Translations under genes and position numbers: made by a program | Part shown: one piece after another, positions 35,938 through 44,518 of the stretch | Numbering within the stretch: the first letter of the stretch is position 1 | Layout: each line of letters starts with the position of its first letter | Notes under the pieces: generated by a model | What the model saw: the letters and a program-made list of their open reading frames with translations, nothing else | What the model was told of the DNA's origin: nothing | Database searches by the model: none | From: Halorubellus litoreus | GTDB taxonomy: Archaea > Halobacteriota > Halobacteria > Halobacteriales > Natrialbaceae | DNA length: 64,000 nucleotides | NCBI RefSeq assembly: GCF_037081675.1 | Contig: NZ_JAZAQL010000001.1 | Coordinates: forward strand, 1,431,983-1,495,982 | Reading direction: 5' to 3'

Positions 35938-37116
35938 CTAGTCACCTCCCGCCGCGCCCGACTCCGGGCCGGTCGTCGTCGCCTGATACTGCCCGGAGAG
36001 CGAGTGCACGATGGCGTCACCGCTCGACGTCTCGAACAGGTGGAGTTTCTCCCGGTCGAGGACGACCGACTGCCGCTCGTCCTCCGCGATGGCCGCGTCC
36101 GGGTCGACGCTCATCAACAACTGGTTGCGCGGGTCGTCGTCCATCCCGCCCGACGTCGCCTCGAACTGGAGGTACGCGAATATCTCGTTCCCCATCGGCT
36201 CCAGGACGTCCGTGAACGTCTCGAACTGCCCGCTCGGGTCCGTCGCATCCGCCGCGTTCGCCGCCGGATACACGTCCTCCGGCCGCACGCCGAGCGTCAC
36301 CTGGTCGCCCGGGGAGACGCCGACGGACGCCGGGTCGAACGAGACCGACAGGTGCTCGCCCCGGAACCCGCTCTCGGTGACCTCGCCCGCCACGAGGTTC
36401 ATCGACGGCGACCCGATGAACCCCGCGACGAACAGGTTCGCCGGTTCGTTGTAACACACGAGCGGCGGGTCGATCTGCTGGAGCTGCCCGTCGTTGATGA
36501 CCGCGATCCGGTCGCTCATCGTCATCGCCTCCGCCTGGTCGTGGGTCACGTAGATGATGGTGGTATCCAGTTCCTTGTGGAGGCGTTGCAGTTCCGTCCG
36601 CATGTGGACGCGGAGCTTCGCGTCCAGGTTCGCGAGCGGCTCGTCCATCAGGAACACCGCCGGATTCCGGACGATAGCGCGCGCGATAGCGACCCGCTGG
36701 CGCTGCCCGCCACTCATCTCGTCGGGCTGCCGGTCGAGCATCCCCTCCAGCTGGACGATCTCGGTCGCGCGCTCCACGCGCTCGCGGATCTCCTCGTCGT
36801 CGTAGTCCCGGAGCCGGAGCCCGAAGCTGATGTTGTCGTACACGTCCATGTGCGGGAACAGCGCGATGTTCTGGAACACCATCGCGACCCCGCGGTCCTT
36901 CGGCGGGAACCTCGTCACGTCCGTGTCCCCGATGGTGACCGTCCCCTCGCTCGGGGTGGTCAATCCCGCTATCATCTCCATCGTGGTCGACTTCCCGCAG
37001 CCGCTCGGGCCGACGAACGTGACGAACTCGCCGTCGCGGATGTCGAGGTTCATGTCGTCGACCGCCACGATGTCGCTGTACCGCTTCGTGATGCCGTCTA
37101 GTTGAACTCGTGCCAT
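35938..37116 (-). CDS. carbohydrate ABC transporter ATPase (MalK type)
   Basis: The 392-residue subunit has Walker A GPSGCGKST (about 36-44), Q-loop FQNIALFPH, signature MSGGQRQR, Walker B FLMDEP and H-loop VTHDQAEAM. A C-terminal TOBE/MalK regulatory region (about 240-392) has the acidic segment ATSGGMDDDPRNQ. It powers the two permeases just upstream. The longer reading frame extending beyond the ATG overlaps permease 2 and is spurious. Confidence 0.92.
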   Translation of the reverse strand: MARVQLDGITKRYSDIVAVDDMNLDIRDGEFVTFVGPSGCGKSTTMEMIAGLTTPSEGTVTIGDTDVTRFPPKDRGVAMVFQNIALFPHMDVYDNISFGLRLRDYDDEEIRERVERATEIVQLEGMLDRQPDEMSGGQRQRVAIARAIVRNPAVFLMDEPLANLDAKLRVHMRTELQRLHKELDTTIIYVTHDQAEAMTMSDRIAVINDGQLQQIDPPLVCYNEPANLFVAGFIGSPSMNLVAGEVTESGFRGEHLSVSFDPASVGVSPGDQVTLGVRPEDVYPAANAADATDPSGQFETFTDVLEPMGNEIFAYLQFEATSGGMDDDPRNQLLMSVDPDAAIAEDERQSVVLDREKLHLFETSSGDAIVHSLSGQYQATTTGPESGAAGGD

Positions 37117-37118
37117 GG

Positions 37119-38132
37119 TTACTCCTTGAGTGCTCCCGCGGTGAGGCCGCTGACTATCTTCTCCTGGGCGATCACGACGAGTATCGTGACCGGCAGGACC
37201 GCGACGATGCTCGCCGCCGCCATCGCGTTGAACGTCGTCTGGAACTGGCCGGCGTTCCGGAACAGCAGGATGCCGTTCAGGACGGGCGCCCAGTCGCTCG
37301 GCCGCCCGCTCGTCATCAACGAGGAGAAGAAGAACTCGTTGTACACCGAGATGAACGTCAGGACGCCCGCGGTCGCGACGCCCGGCGCGGACAGCGGGAT
37401 GATGACGCGGAACAGCGCGCCGAGGCGCGTCGTCCCCTCGATGCGCGCCGCGTCCTCCAAGCCGTCCGGTATCTGACTGTAGAACGTCGTCAGGATGAAT
37501 ATCGACAGCGGCATGAACAGCGCGCTGAACGGCAGCAGCATCGACCCGGGCGTGTTGTACAGCTGCGGGCTCGATATCGTGAACCCGAGCAGGTCGACGC
37601 CGACGTTCCCGTTGAACAGGTCCCATAGCGGTAGGAAGAACGCCGCCGGCGGGAAGTACGAGATGGCGAGCACGAGCAGCATCAGGGGTCGTCGACCCCT
37701 GAACTCGAGGCGGCCGAACACGTAGCCGGCGAGGCTCGCGAGCAGGAGGACGACCATCGTCGTCGCGGTCGCGAGCACGAGGCTGTTCAGCATGTACCGG
37801 AGGAAGTCCACCTGCTCGAAGATGATGACGAACGTCTCCGTGTTGAAGCCGTTCGGGAGCAGGCCGATCTCGGGGAGCGTCCCGCTCGGGCCGGTCGGCG
37901 TGAGCGCGAGGATCGCCAGCCAGTAGAACGGGAACAGCGTCGTCCCGACGAAGAAGATGGTGACGACGTAGAACAGCGCCCGGTAGGCGCGCTCGGGGTT
38001 CTTGATGGAGCGGTCCACCCACCGCTGGAACGGGCCGCGGTTCAGTTCGGCGTCCCCGTCGAACACGTCGTTCGGGTCGCGACCGGGGTCGCCGTCCGGG
38101 ACGTCCGTCGGCGTGGGAGTGTCCTGAGTCAT
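37119..38132 (-). CDS. carbohydrate ABC permease 2 (MalG type)
   Basis: The 337-residue protein has a cytoplasmic acidic N-terminus (to about 45), six transmembrane helices, and the EAA loop DAARIEGTTRLGALFRVIIP typical of CUT1 permeases. It overlaps permease 1 by four bases (ATGA) and ends two bases before the ATPase, so the three are coupled. It forms half of the heterodimeric channel. Confidence 0.9.
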   Translation of the reverse strand: MTQDTPTPTDVPDGDPGRDPNDVFDGDAELNRGPFQRWVDRSIKNPERAYRALFYVVTIFFVGTTLFPFYWLAILALTPTGPSGTLPEIGLLPNGFNTETFVIIFEQVDFLRYMLNSLVLATATTMVVLLLASLAGYVFGRLEFRGRRPLMLLVLAISYFPPAAFFLPLWDLFNGNVGVDLLGFTISSPQLYNTPGSMLLPFSALFMPLSIFILTTFYSQIPDGLEDAARIEGTTRLGALFRVIIPLSAPGVATAGVLTFISVYNEFFFSSLMTSGRPSDWAPVLNGILLFRNAGQFQTTFNAMAAASIVAVLPVTILVVIAQEKIVSGLTAGALKE

Positions 38133-39142
38133 GCCATCTCCTCGCGTGCGTACCCGACGATGTACACGCTCACGAACACGCCGATGATGGCGGCGGTCAC
38201 GAACGCGATGGTCGCCGAGGTCGCGAACAGGTTGTTGTCGAACGACCGGATGACGAGACACGACAGCGACGGCACGGTCTCGCAGCCGGAGACGGTCTCG
38301 ATGACGCCGTACACGCGCATCGCTTGGATGGTGCGGAACAGCATCGCGACGAACACGGTCGGGAGCACCATCGGGAGCGTGATGTACTTGAACCGCTGCC
38401 AGGGCGACGCGCCCGAGACCCTCGCGACGTCGTAGAGGTTCCGGTCGATGCTCTGCAGGCCGGCGAGGATGAGCAGCGCCATGAACGCGGTCGTCTTCCA
38501 GATGTCGGCGACGATGATGATGATAGTCGAGTCGATGGTGCTCGAGAACGGCGCGAGCCCGAACGGCCCGAGCGTCTGCAGTATCGTCTGGTTGCCTTCG
38601 CCACCGATGAGGAACCCGGTGCCGGGCTGGAACATCAGGAAGAAGATCATCCCCTGGACGACGATGGGGACCGCCCACGGGATGATGATGGCGAGGCGCG
38701 CCCAGCGTCGCCCGAAGAAGTCCTGGTTGAGGACGAGCGCTTGCGCGAACCCGAAGATGGTCTCGAAGAACACGCTCGCGACCGTGAAGATGAGCGTCAC
38801 CGTCAGCGCGCTGTTGAAGAACGCCTCGACGGTGAGCGCCGTCGGGACGAAGTCCGCTGGCAGGAGCGCGTTCTTCTGGCCGGTCAGGAGCGCGACGTAG
38901 TTCTCGACGCCGACGAACCCGCCGAGGCGCCCGGCGAGGTTGTCCGCGAACAGCGACATCCGGAACGTCGACAGGAGCGGCCAGAGCGCGATCGCGGCGA
39001 GCAACGCGAGCGCTGGCGTCAGCAGGAGGTACGCGAACTGCGCTTCGCTGAGGTTCTCCATCCAGCGAACCACGGCCGCGTACGGGCCGCTGCTCGTGCG
39101 TTCGGCGAGCGCGCCCGGTTGCGTCTCTTGGTCGGTAGCCAT
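38129..39142 (-). CDS. carbohydrate ABC permease 1 (MalF type)
   Basis: The 337-residue protein has six or more transmembrane helices and the EAA loop DVARVSGASPWQRFKYITLP. The extracytoplasmic loop after the first helix (about 68-105) is moderately long, as in MalF-type partners. It sits ten bases downstream of the binding-protein gene and overlaps the next permease by four bases. Confidence 0.9.
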   Translation of the reverse strand: MATDQETQPGALAERTSSGPYAAVVRWMENLSEAQFAYLLLTPALALLAAIALWPLLSTFRMSLFADNLAGRLGGFVGVENYVALLTGQKNALLPADFVPTALTVEAFFNSALTVTLIFTVASVFFETIFGFAQALVLNQDFFGRRWARLAIIIPWAVPIVVQGMIFFLMFQPGTGFLIGGEGNQTILQTLGPFGLAPFSSTIDSTIIIIVADIWKTTAFMALLILAGLQSIDRNLYDVARVSGASPWQRFKYITLPMVLPTVFVAMLFRTIQAMRVYGVIETVSGCETVPSLSCLVIRSFDNNLFATSATIAFVTAAIIGVFVSVYIVGYAREEMA

Positions 39143-39152
39143 CGTCGGCTGG

Positions 39153-40664
39153 TCAGGCGGACTCCTCTATCTGTTCGAGCGAGGCCTTGAGGTCCTCCAT
39201 TGCCTTCGACGGTGACTTGCTCTGCTGGAGCGTGGCGTTGACCTCCTTGGATATCTGCGTGGACTGCTGGCTCCAGACGCGCGTCACCGGGCGCGGGATG
39301 GCGTTCTCTCCGGCTAGCTTCAGGGTGTCGACGTAGCGGCCGATGACGTCGAGCTCTTGGGCCTTGCTGCTCGCGAGGCGGTCCGGGACGGGTGGAATCC
39401 AGCCGCCGATCTCGAACAGCGAGAGCTGCGCTTGTTCGGTCTGCAGGGTCTTGAGGACCTGGAGCGCGGCGCGCAGGCGGTCGTCGGCGGCGTTCGGGTT
39501 GAGCGCGAGGTGCCAGCCGCCGAGCGCGGCGACGGGCCCGCCGGTGCCGTCGTACTTCGCGTCGCTCGCGGGGACGCCCTCGGGGATGGGCATCACGCCG
39601 AGGTCCTCGCCGAACGCGTCCTCGGCACCGTTGATGACGATGGAGTACGGCCAGTTCCGATGCATGACGGCCTTCCCCTTCGTGAACGGTTCGCGGGACG
39701 GCTCTTCGGTCATCTGGAGGACCTGCTTGGGTGCGATGTTCCCGGTGATGCCGTCCATCGAGTGCTCGTCGTCGCTCCCGTAGATGAACGTCCGGAGCAG
39801 CTTCAGGGAGTCGATGACGGGCTGTTCCTCGACGGTGATGGGGCGGTCGCCGACGGGCCCGAAGAGGTTGTCGTGGTCGCCGAAGTACGCGCCGCCGTAC
39901 GAGCTCATGAACTCGTTGAAGTCACAGCACGACAGGCCCTCGTAGGCCTTCGCCTGGAACGTGAACCCCATCTCGGCGTCGGTCGTCTCGAGCGCGTCCT
40001 TGGTGACCTTCGAGAACCGCTCCCAGTTCATCGCGTTGGTCGCCCAGTCCTCGCCGTCCGGGTCGTAGCCGGCTTCCTCGACGAGGTCCTTGCGGTACTG
40101 GATGGTCGGGAAGTCTGCGAACAGCGGCTGAGCGTAGAGGTCGCCGTTCATCGTCGCGGTGGAGACGCTCGCGTCGAAGAAGTCGTTCTTGACGGTGTCG
40201 ACCATCGACCCCGGAAGGGCGTCGCTGAGGTTCATGATCTGGCCGCGGACGATGAACGGTATCGTCCAGCCGTTGTCCATCATGATGATGGTCGGCTTCT
40301 CCTGCCCGGCCGAGAGGACGTTCTTGTACTTCGCTTGCCGGTCGCCGGTGGTGAACGACCCGGTGAGTATCTCCACGGAGATGTTCTCGGGGAGTCCTGC
40401 GGCGTGGAGTGCGTCGTTGATGTCGCCCTCGGCTTTCTTGAAGTTGGAGTCGCCGGCCCACTGGACGGTGACGTCCTCGCTCGGTGCTTCGGTGGGTATC
40501 GGTTCGTCGGTTCGCCCGGCGGTGCTCTCCGCGCTACCGCCGCTCTGGGAGATGCAGCCGGCGAGCGAGATGCCGGCGCCGGTGGCTGAGGCGACCGTCA
40601 CGAACGAGCGCCGGGAGACGCTACGCGAGTTACCGTCGGTATCGTGTGAGCCATTCGCAGGCAT
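39153..40664 (-). CDS. Tat-exported carbohydrate-binding lipoprotein
   Basis: Read from ATG 40664, the protein has 503 residues with a twin-arginine signal (SRRSFVTVASATG) and lipobox SLAGC. It then has a family 1-type extracellular solute-binding fold (VTVQWAGDSNFKKAEGD, MNLSDALPG, KGKAVMHRNWPYS). It would capture sugar outside the cell for the adjoining permeases. The start was chosen over ATG 40679 because the TATA box at 40688-40700 is then at -24 to -36. The ligand is unknown. Confidence 0.9.
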   Translation of the reverse strand: MPANGSHDTDGNSRSVSRRSFVTVASATGAGISLAGCISQSGGSAESTAGRTDEPIPTEAPSEDVTVQWAGDSNFKKAEGDINDALHAAGLPENISVEILTGSFTTGDRQAKYKNVLSAGQEKPTIIMMDNGWTIPFIVRGQIMNLSDALPGSMVDTVKNDFFDASVSTATMNGDLYAQPLFADFPTIQYRKDLVEEAGYDPDGEDWATNAMNWERFSKVTKDALETTDAEMGFTFQAKAYEGLSCCDFNEFMSSYGGAYFGDHDNLFGPVGDRPITVEEQPVIDSLKLLRTFIYGSDDEHSMDGITGNIAPKQVLQMTEEPSREPFTKGKAVMHRNWPYSIVINGAEDAFGEDLGVMPIPEGVPASDAKYDGTGGPVAALGGWHLALNPNAADDRLRAALQVLKTLQTEQAQLSLFEIGGWIPPVPDRLASSKAQELDVIGRYVDTLKLAGENAIPRPVTRVWSQQSTQISKEVNATLQQSKSPSKAMEDLKASLEQIEESA

Positions 40665-40687
40665 ATCACGGTTTTTCATGTGGGGAT

Positions 40688-40700
40688 TAGATATAGATAA
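40688..40700 (-). promoter_or_regulatory. TATA box of the carbohydrate operon
   Basis: Minus strand reads TTATCTATATCTA, 24-36 bases before the ATG at 40664, giving an essentially leaderless transcript. Confidence 0.65.
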
Positions 40701-40706
40701 CGAGGA

Positions 40707-40722
40707 TACAACAGCTGTTGTA
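40707..40722. promoter_or_regulatory. 16-bp perfect palindrome, candidate operator
   Basis: TACAACAGCTGTTGTA is exactly self-complementary and ends six bases upstream of the operon TATA box. A TrmB-like regulator gene lies just upstream. In characterised haloarchaeal TrmB systems, sites upstream of TATA activate and those overlapping or downstream repress. On that basis an activating role is inferred. Confidence 0.6.
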
Positions 40723-40867
40723 GTAAGATTGTGATACAGATCGGTGGCGTTCGTGTCAAGCAAGTATTGCGACGTGCGTGCCGTCATCGGTCGCCCAGTC
40801 CGGAAACGACGAAGAACTCGTGTCTCGTTCGTCAGATAGTGGACACCGGCACTCGACGCGGCCGCAG

Positions 40868-41944
40868 TCAGTCGACCGCGGTGACCGTGATACGCGTCGC
40901 CTCCAGGTCCTCCAGCATCGCGCCCTCCCCGCCGACCGTGAACGACCCCTCGTCGGTCGCGACCGTGAACGACGCCCGACCCGCGAGCTCCACGAGGCCC
41001 GTCGTCCGCGCGTCCCCACTCTCGTCGCCCTCGTAGTACACGTCACTGACCACGCCCTCGACCGCTCGCGCCTCGCCACCCGACACCGCGTTCCCCTCGA
41101 CGTGCACCGACACCACCGCGTCGGCCTCCACGAGCGGCTCGACGTCCCGGATGAACTCGCGGACGTCCACGTACTCGATCGGCGGGTCGTCGTTGCGCGC
41201 GCTGTAGATCTCCTCGCAGATCTCCCAGAGACAGCCGACGTAGTACCAGTGGAACACGTACTCGTGCGTGCGGTCGTCGACGAGCACGCCGTACTCGTTG
41301 CGCGCCGCCTCGTGCGGCGCGAAGCACGCCTTCTGCCGGTCGACGAGCGCGACGAACGGCGACGGAATCGGGCGATGACGTGCCTCCGTACACGTCGACG
41401 CGAGCACGTCCGACGCCGGCAGTGGCGTCCGGTCGTCGTCCTCCGTGTACAGCGACAACTGGACGTACACGCCGCGGTCGACCGCGGCCGCGAGCGCGTC
41501 CTCGAGCTCCGCGAACTGCTCGGGGCTCGCCGACAACTGGATCTGGTTCTCGGCGTCCTCGATGAACAGTCGCGCGCGGTCGACGACGGTCTCGAACCGC
41601 TGAACGATGCTCGCCGCGTGCGCGTCCAGCTCGGGCTGCTCCCAGCGCTCCTCTATCTCCGCGGCCGCCGACGACAGCCGGTCGGCACGCGACTCGAGGT
41701 CCGCGAGCACCTCCGTCGGGTCGTGCGCGCGCACCCGAAGGCGGTCCTGCTCGTACGTCTCGACGTACCCGCGGTCCTCGAGGTCCCGGACGACGTCGTA
41801 GATGCGCGGGTCCGGGACGTCGCTCGCCGCGGTCAGCTCGCGCGCCGACGCGGTCCCGAGCTCCAGTATCGCGACGTACGCCCGGGACTGGTACGGCGAC
41901 AGCCCGGCGTCCTGCAGGGTCTCGCGCAACTCCTCGGAATCCAT
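40868..41944 (-). CDS. TrmB-family sugar-responsive regulator
   Basis: Read from ATG 41944, the protein has 358 residues: an N-terminal winged helix (about 1-75, GLSPYQSRAYVAILELG and PDPRIYDVVRDLE), a coiled segment (about 80-110) and a C-terminal TrmB effector domain (ARLFIEDAENQIQLSAS, HWYYVGCLWEICEE). TrmB proteins bind sugars and control ABC transporter and glycolytic genes. Its position directly upstream of the carbohydrate operon on the same strand makes that operon the likely target. Confidence 0.9.
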   Translation of the reverse strand: MDSEELRETLQDAGLSPYQSRAYVAILELGTASARELTAASDVPDPRIYDVVRDLEDRGYVETYEQDRLRVRAHDPTEVLADLESRADRLSSAAAEIEERWEQPELDAHAASIVQRFETVVDRARLFIEDAENQIQLSASPEQFAELEDALAAAVDRGVYVQLSLYTEDDDRTPLPASDVLASTCTEARHRPIPSPFVALVDRQKACFAPHEAARNEYGVLVDDRTHEYVFHWYYVGCLWEICEEIYSARNDDPPIEYVDVREFIRDVEPLVEADAVVSVHVEGNAVSGGEARAVEGVVSDVYYEGDESGDARTTGLVELAGRASFTVATDEGSFTVGGEGAMLEDLEATRITVTAVD

Positions 41945-42075
41945 GCCGCTCACTCGCACGGGAACGCGCAAGAACCTTCGGCTGGCCGCGCTCCACGCTG
42001 CCCGAGCGCTGACGCGGAGGCGGGCGCCGTGGCCGGCGACAGCCCTTTGTCGCGAGCCGCCGGAGTGTGTCGCGA

Positions 42076-42942
42076 ATGACCACGTTCGACGCCCTCCGCG
42101 ACGCTCGGTACACGGGCGAGGCCCGCTGTTGGCCGTGCACGGCGGTGAACGTCGTGGTCGTCGCGGCCGTCGTCCTGGCGCTCGCGCTCGTCGACCGGGT
42201 CGCGCTCGCGGCCGCGGTCGCGGTCGTCGGCGCGCTCGCCGTCTGGCTACGCGGGTACGTGGTCCCGTTCACGCCGCGGTTCGCGCCGCGGCTCGTCGCG
42301 GCCGTTCCCGGCGGCGAGCGCCTGTTCGACCACGGGAACGCACCGGGTCGCGACCGCGAGACCGCGGACGATGCACCCGCTGGGACGGCCGGCGACGCGA
42401 ACCTCGCGCCGCGGGACGTCGACGCCGAGGCGACCCTCGGCGCGCTCGTCGACGCCGGCGTCGTCGTGCCCGCGGGCGAGGACCTCCAGTTGGACGACGC
42501 GTTCCGCGAGGCGTGGACCGTCCGCATCCGCGACCGCCGGGACGACCCCGTGGAGGCGGTCGCGAGCGACGTCGCCGACGCCCTCGCGGACGCGACCGTC
42601 AGCGTCGAGGACGAGGACGTCGGGCGCGGTCCGTACGTCGTCGTCTCCCGGGGCGACGGCCCGTCGCTCGGCGACGCCTGGCTCACGCGACCCGTCGCGG
42701 TCGCCGAACTCGCCGCCGTCGAGGCGCTCGCCGACCACGACCTCGACCGCGCGACGCGCGTCGCCGCCGCCGGTCCACTCCGACTGTTCCTCGACGAGTG
42801 CCCGGCGTGCGGCGGCGACGTCGTGGAGACCACGACCGTCGAGTGCTGCGGCGGCACCGCCGGCGCCGGCGCCAGCCCCGACCACGTCCTCGCGTGCAGC
42901 GACTGCGACAGCAGGCTGTTCACGCTCCCTGACCCCGAGTGA
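42076..42942 (+). CDS. membrane-anchored zinc-ribbon protein
   Basis: The 288-residue protein begins MTTFDALRDARYTGEARCWPCTAVN, followed by two hydrophobic helices (about 23-60), a soluble domain, and a C-terminal zinc ribbon (CPAC ... CC ... CSDC, about 248-278). This architecture recurs in haloarchaea (recollection). A CCCTTTGTCGC box lies ~30 bases before the ATG. Function is unknown. Confidence 0.75.
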   Translation: MTTFDALRDARYTGEARCWPCTAVNVVVVAAVVLALALVDRVALAAAVAVVGALAVWLRGYVVPFTPRFAPRLVAAVPGGERLFDHGNAPGRDRETADDAPAGTAGDANLAPRDVDAEATLGALVDAGVVVPAGEDLQLDDAFREAWTVRIRDRRDDPVEAVASDVADALADATVSVEDEDVGRGPYVVVSRGDGPSLGDAWLTRPVAVAELAAVEALADHDLDRATRVAAAGPLRLFLDECPACGGDVVETTTVECCGGTAGAGASPDHVLACSDCDSRLFTLPDPE

Positions 42943-43063
42943 CGGAGGCGCGGAGCGCTCCCCCTGCCGGCAGTCATCGCGTCCGCTCGTGCGGTCGTCG
43001 TGCCCGTGCGCGCTCGACGCATCGCCGACCCAACACTTTTGACGTGTAGGGTGAGCTACTGGT

Positions 43064-43543
43064 ATGTCAACGCACACGACACCGGACGGCTCGACGCTCG
43101 AGTACGGACCAACCGCGGTCGCCGGCCGAACCGCCCTCGTCGGCGTCCTCGCCGGGCTCGCGTTCGGCGCACTCATCCAGTTCCAGCTCGGTCGGATGAC
43201 CGCCATCGGCGCGATGTACACGCTCGGCGACCCCTCACTCACCGTCGGCTGGGTCGCACACCTCTTCCACGCGGCGCTCTTCGGCGCGTTCTTCGGCGTC
43301 CTCGTCGACACCGGCGTCCTCCGCGAGCACGCCACCGAACTCGCGCCGAGCGTCGCCCTCGGCGCGGCCTACGCGACCGCGCTCTGGCTCGTCAACGTCG
43401 GGCTCGTCTGGCCGCTCTGGCTGAACGCCGTCAGCTTCGGGACCGACCTCCCCGTGCCGAACGTCGCCGTCATGCCGCTCGTCGGCCACCTCGTCTGGGG
43501 CGTCCTGCTCGGCGCCGGCACCGCCGTCGCGCTCGCGCGCTGA
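43064..43543 (+). CDS. HxxH-type membrane protein, paralog 3
   Basis: The 159-residue protein has about four helices and shares the family motifs GWVAHLFHAALFG (His66, His69) and LVGHLVWGVLLG (His142) with the genes at 30796 and 31348. Its C-terminal half is the closest match in the window to the truncated copy at 31817-32020. A CACTTTTGACG box lies ~30 bases upstream. It is convergent with argF, 12 bases apart. Confidence 0.72.
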   Translation: MSTHTTPDGSTLEYGPTAVAGRTALVGVLAGLAFGALIQFQLGRMTAIGAMYTLGDPSLTVGWVAHLFHAALFGAFFGVLVDTGVLREHATELAPSVALGAAYATALWLVNVGLVWPLWLNAVSFGTDLPVPNVAVMPLVGHLVWGVLLGAGTAVALAR

Positions 43544-43555
43544 GGAAAAACCGGT

Positions 43556-44494
43556 TCAGGAGAGGAGTTCGACGAGCAGCGCCTTCTGGACGTGCAGGCG
43601 GTTCTCGGCCTGCTGCCAGACGAGCGACCGCTCGCTCTCGATGGCGGCGTCGGTGACCTCCTCGCCGCGGTTCGCGGGCAGACAGTGCATGAACTTCGCG
43701 TCCGCGGCCTCGAGGACGTCCTCGGTGACGGTCCAGCCGTCGAAGGCCTCGCGCTTCTCGTCGGCCTCGCCCATGCTCACCCAGACGTCCGTCTCGACGA
43801 CGTCCACGTCCGAGATCGCTGCCTCGAAGTCCGTCGTCACCGTCGGCGCGGAACCGACTGCGGCCGCACGCTCCAGGACCGAGTCCGGGAGCCCGTGGCC
43901 GTCCGGCGTCGCTATCGTGCAGTCGACGCCCGCCATCGCGCACGCGACCGCGAACGACGCGGCGACGTTGTTCCCGTCGCCGACCCACGCCACGGAGACG
44001 TCCGCGAGGTCGTCGAACGTCTGCTTCAGCGTCAGGACGTCCGCGAGCGCCTGGCACGGATGCGCGTCGTCCGTGAGCGCGTTCACCACCGGGACGTCCG
44101 CGTACGCCGCGATCGTCTCCAGGGACGCGTGGTCGAACGTCCGGATGGCGAGCGCGTCTGCGTACCCCGAGAGCGCTCGCGCCGTGTCCTTGAGGGGTTC
44201 GCCGTGCCCGAGGTGCGTCGCGTCCGGCCCGAGGAACACCGCGTGCCCGCCGAGCTGGGTCATCCCGGTCTCGAAGCTCATCCGCGTTCGCGTCGAGGGC
44301 TTCTCGAACAGCATCCCGAGCGTGTGCTCGGGGAGGTCCCGGTGGGGGTTCCCGGCGGCGAGCATGTGCTCGTAGTTCGCGGCCTCGTCGAGGACGTCGT
44401 GGAACGTCTCCACGCTGAGGTCGTCCACGTCGAGGACGTGGCGTGGTGGCTCTGGACTCGATCCGTTCGGCGCGTCTGGCGTCGGTGTACTCAT
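43556..44494 (-). CDS. argF: ornithine carbamoyltransferase
   Basis: The 312-residue enzyme has carbamoyl-phosphate motif KPSTRTRMSFE, the HPCQ motif, and the ornithine/catalytic HCLPA near the C-terminus. It makes citrulline from ornithine. It is the last gene of the arginine cluster, 24 bases after argE. Confidence 0.95.
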   Translation of the reverse strand: MSTPTPDAPNGSSPEPPRHVLDVDDLSVETFHDVLDEAANYEHMLAAGNPHRDLPEHTLGMLFEKPSTRTRMSFETGMTQLGGHAVFLGPDATHLGHGEPLKDTARALSGYADALAIRTFDHASLETIAAYADVPVVNALTDDAHPCQALADVLTLKQTFDDLADVSVAWVGDGNNVAASFAVACAMAGVDCTIATPDGHGLPDSVLERAAAVGSAPTVTTDFEAAISDVDVVETDVWVSMGEADEKREAFDGWTVTEDVLEAADAKFMHCLPANRGEEVTDAAIESERSLVWQQAENRLHVQKALLVELLS

Positions 44495-44518
44495 GATAGT
44501 GTGGTCGTCCGCTGGTGG

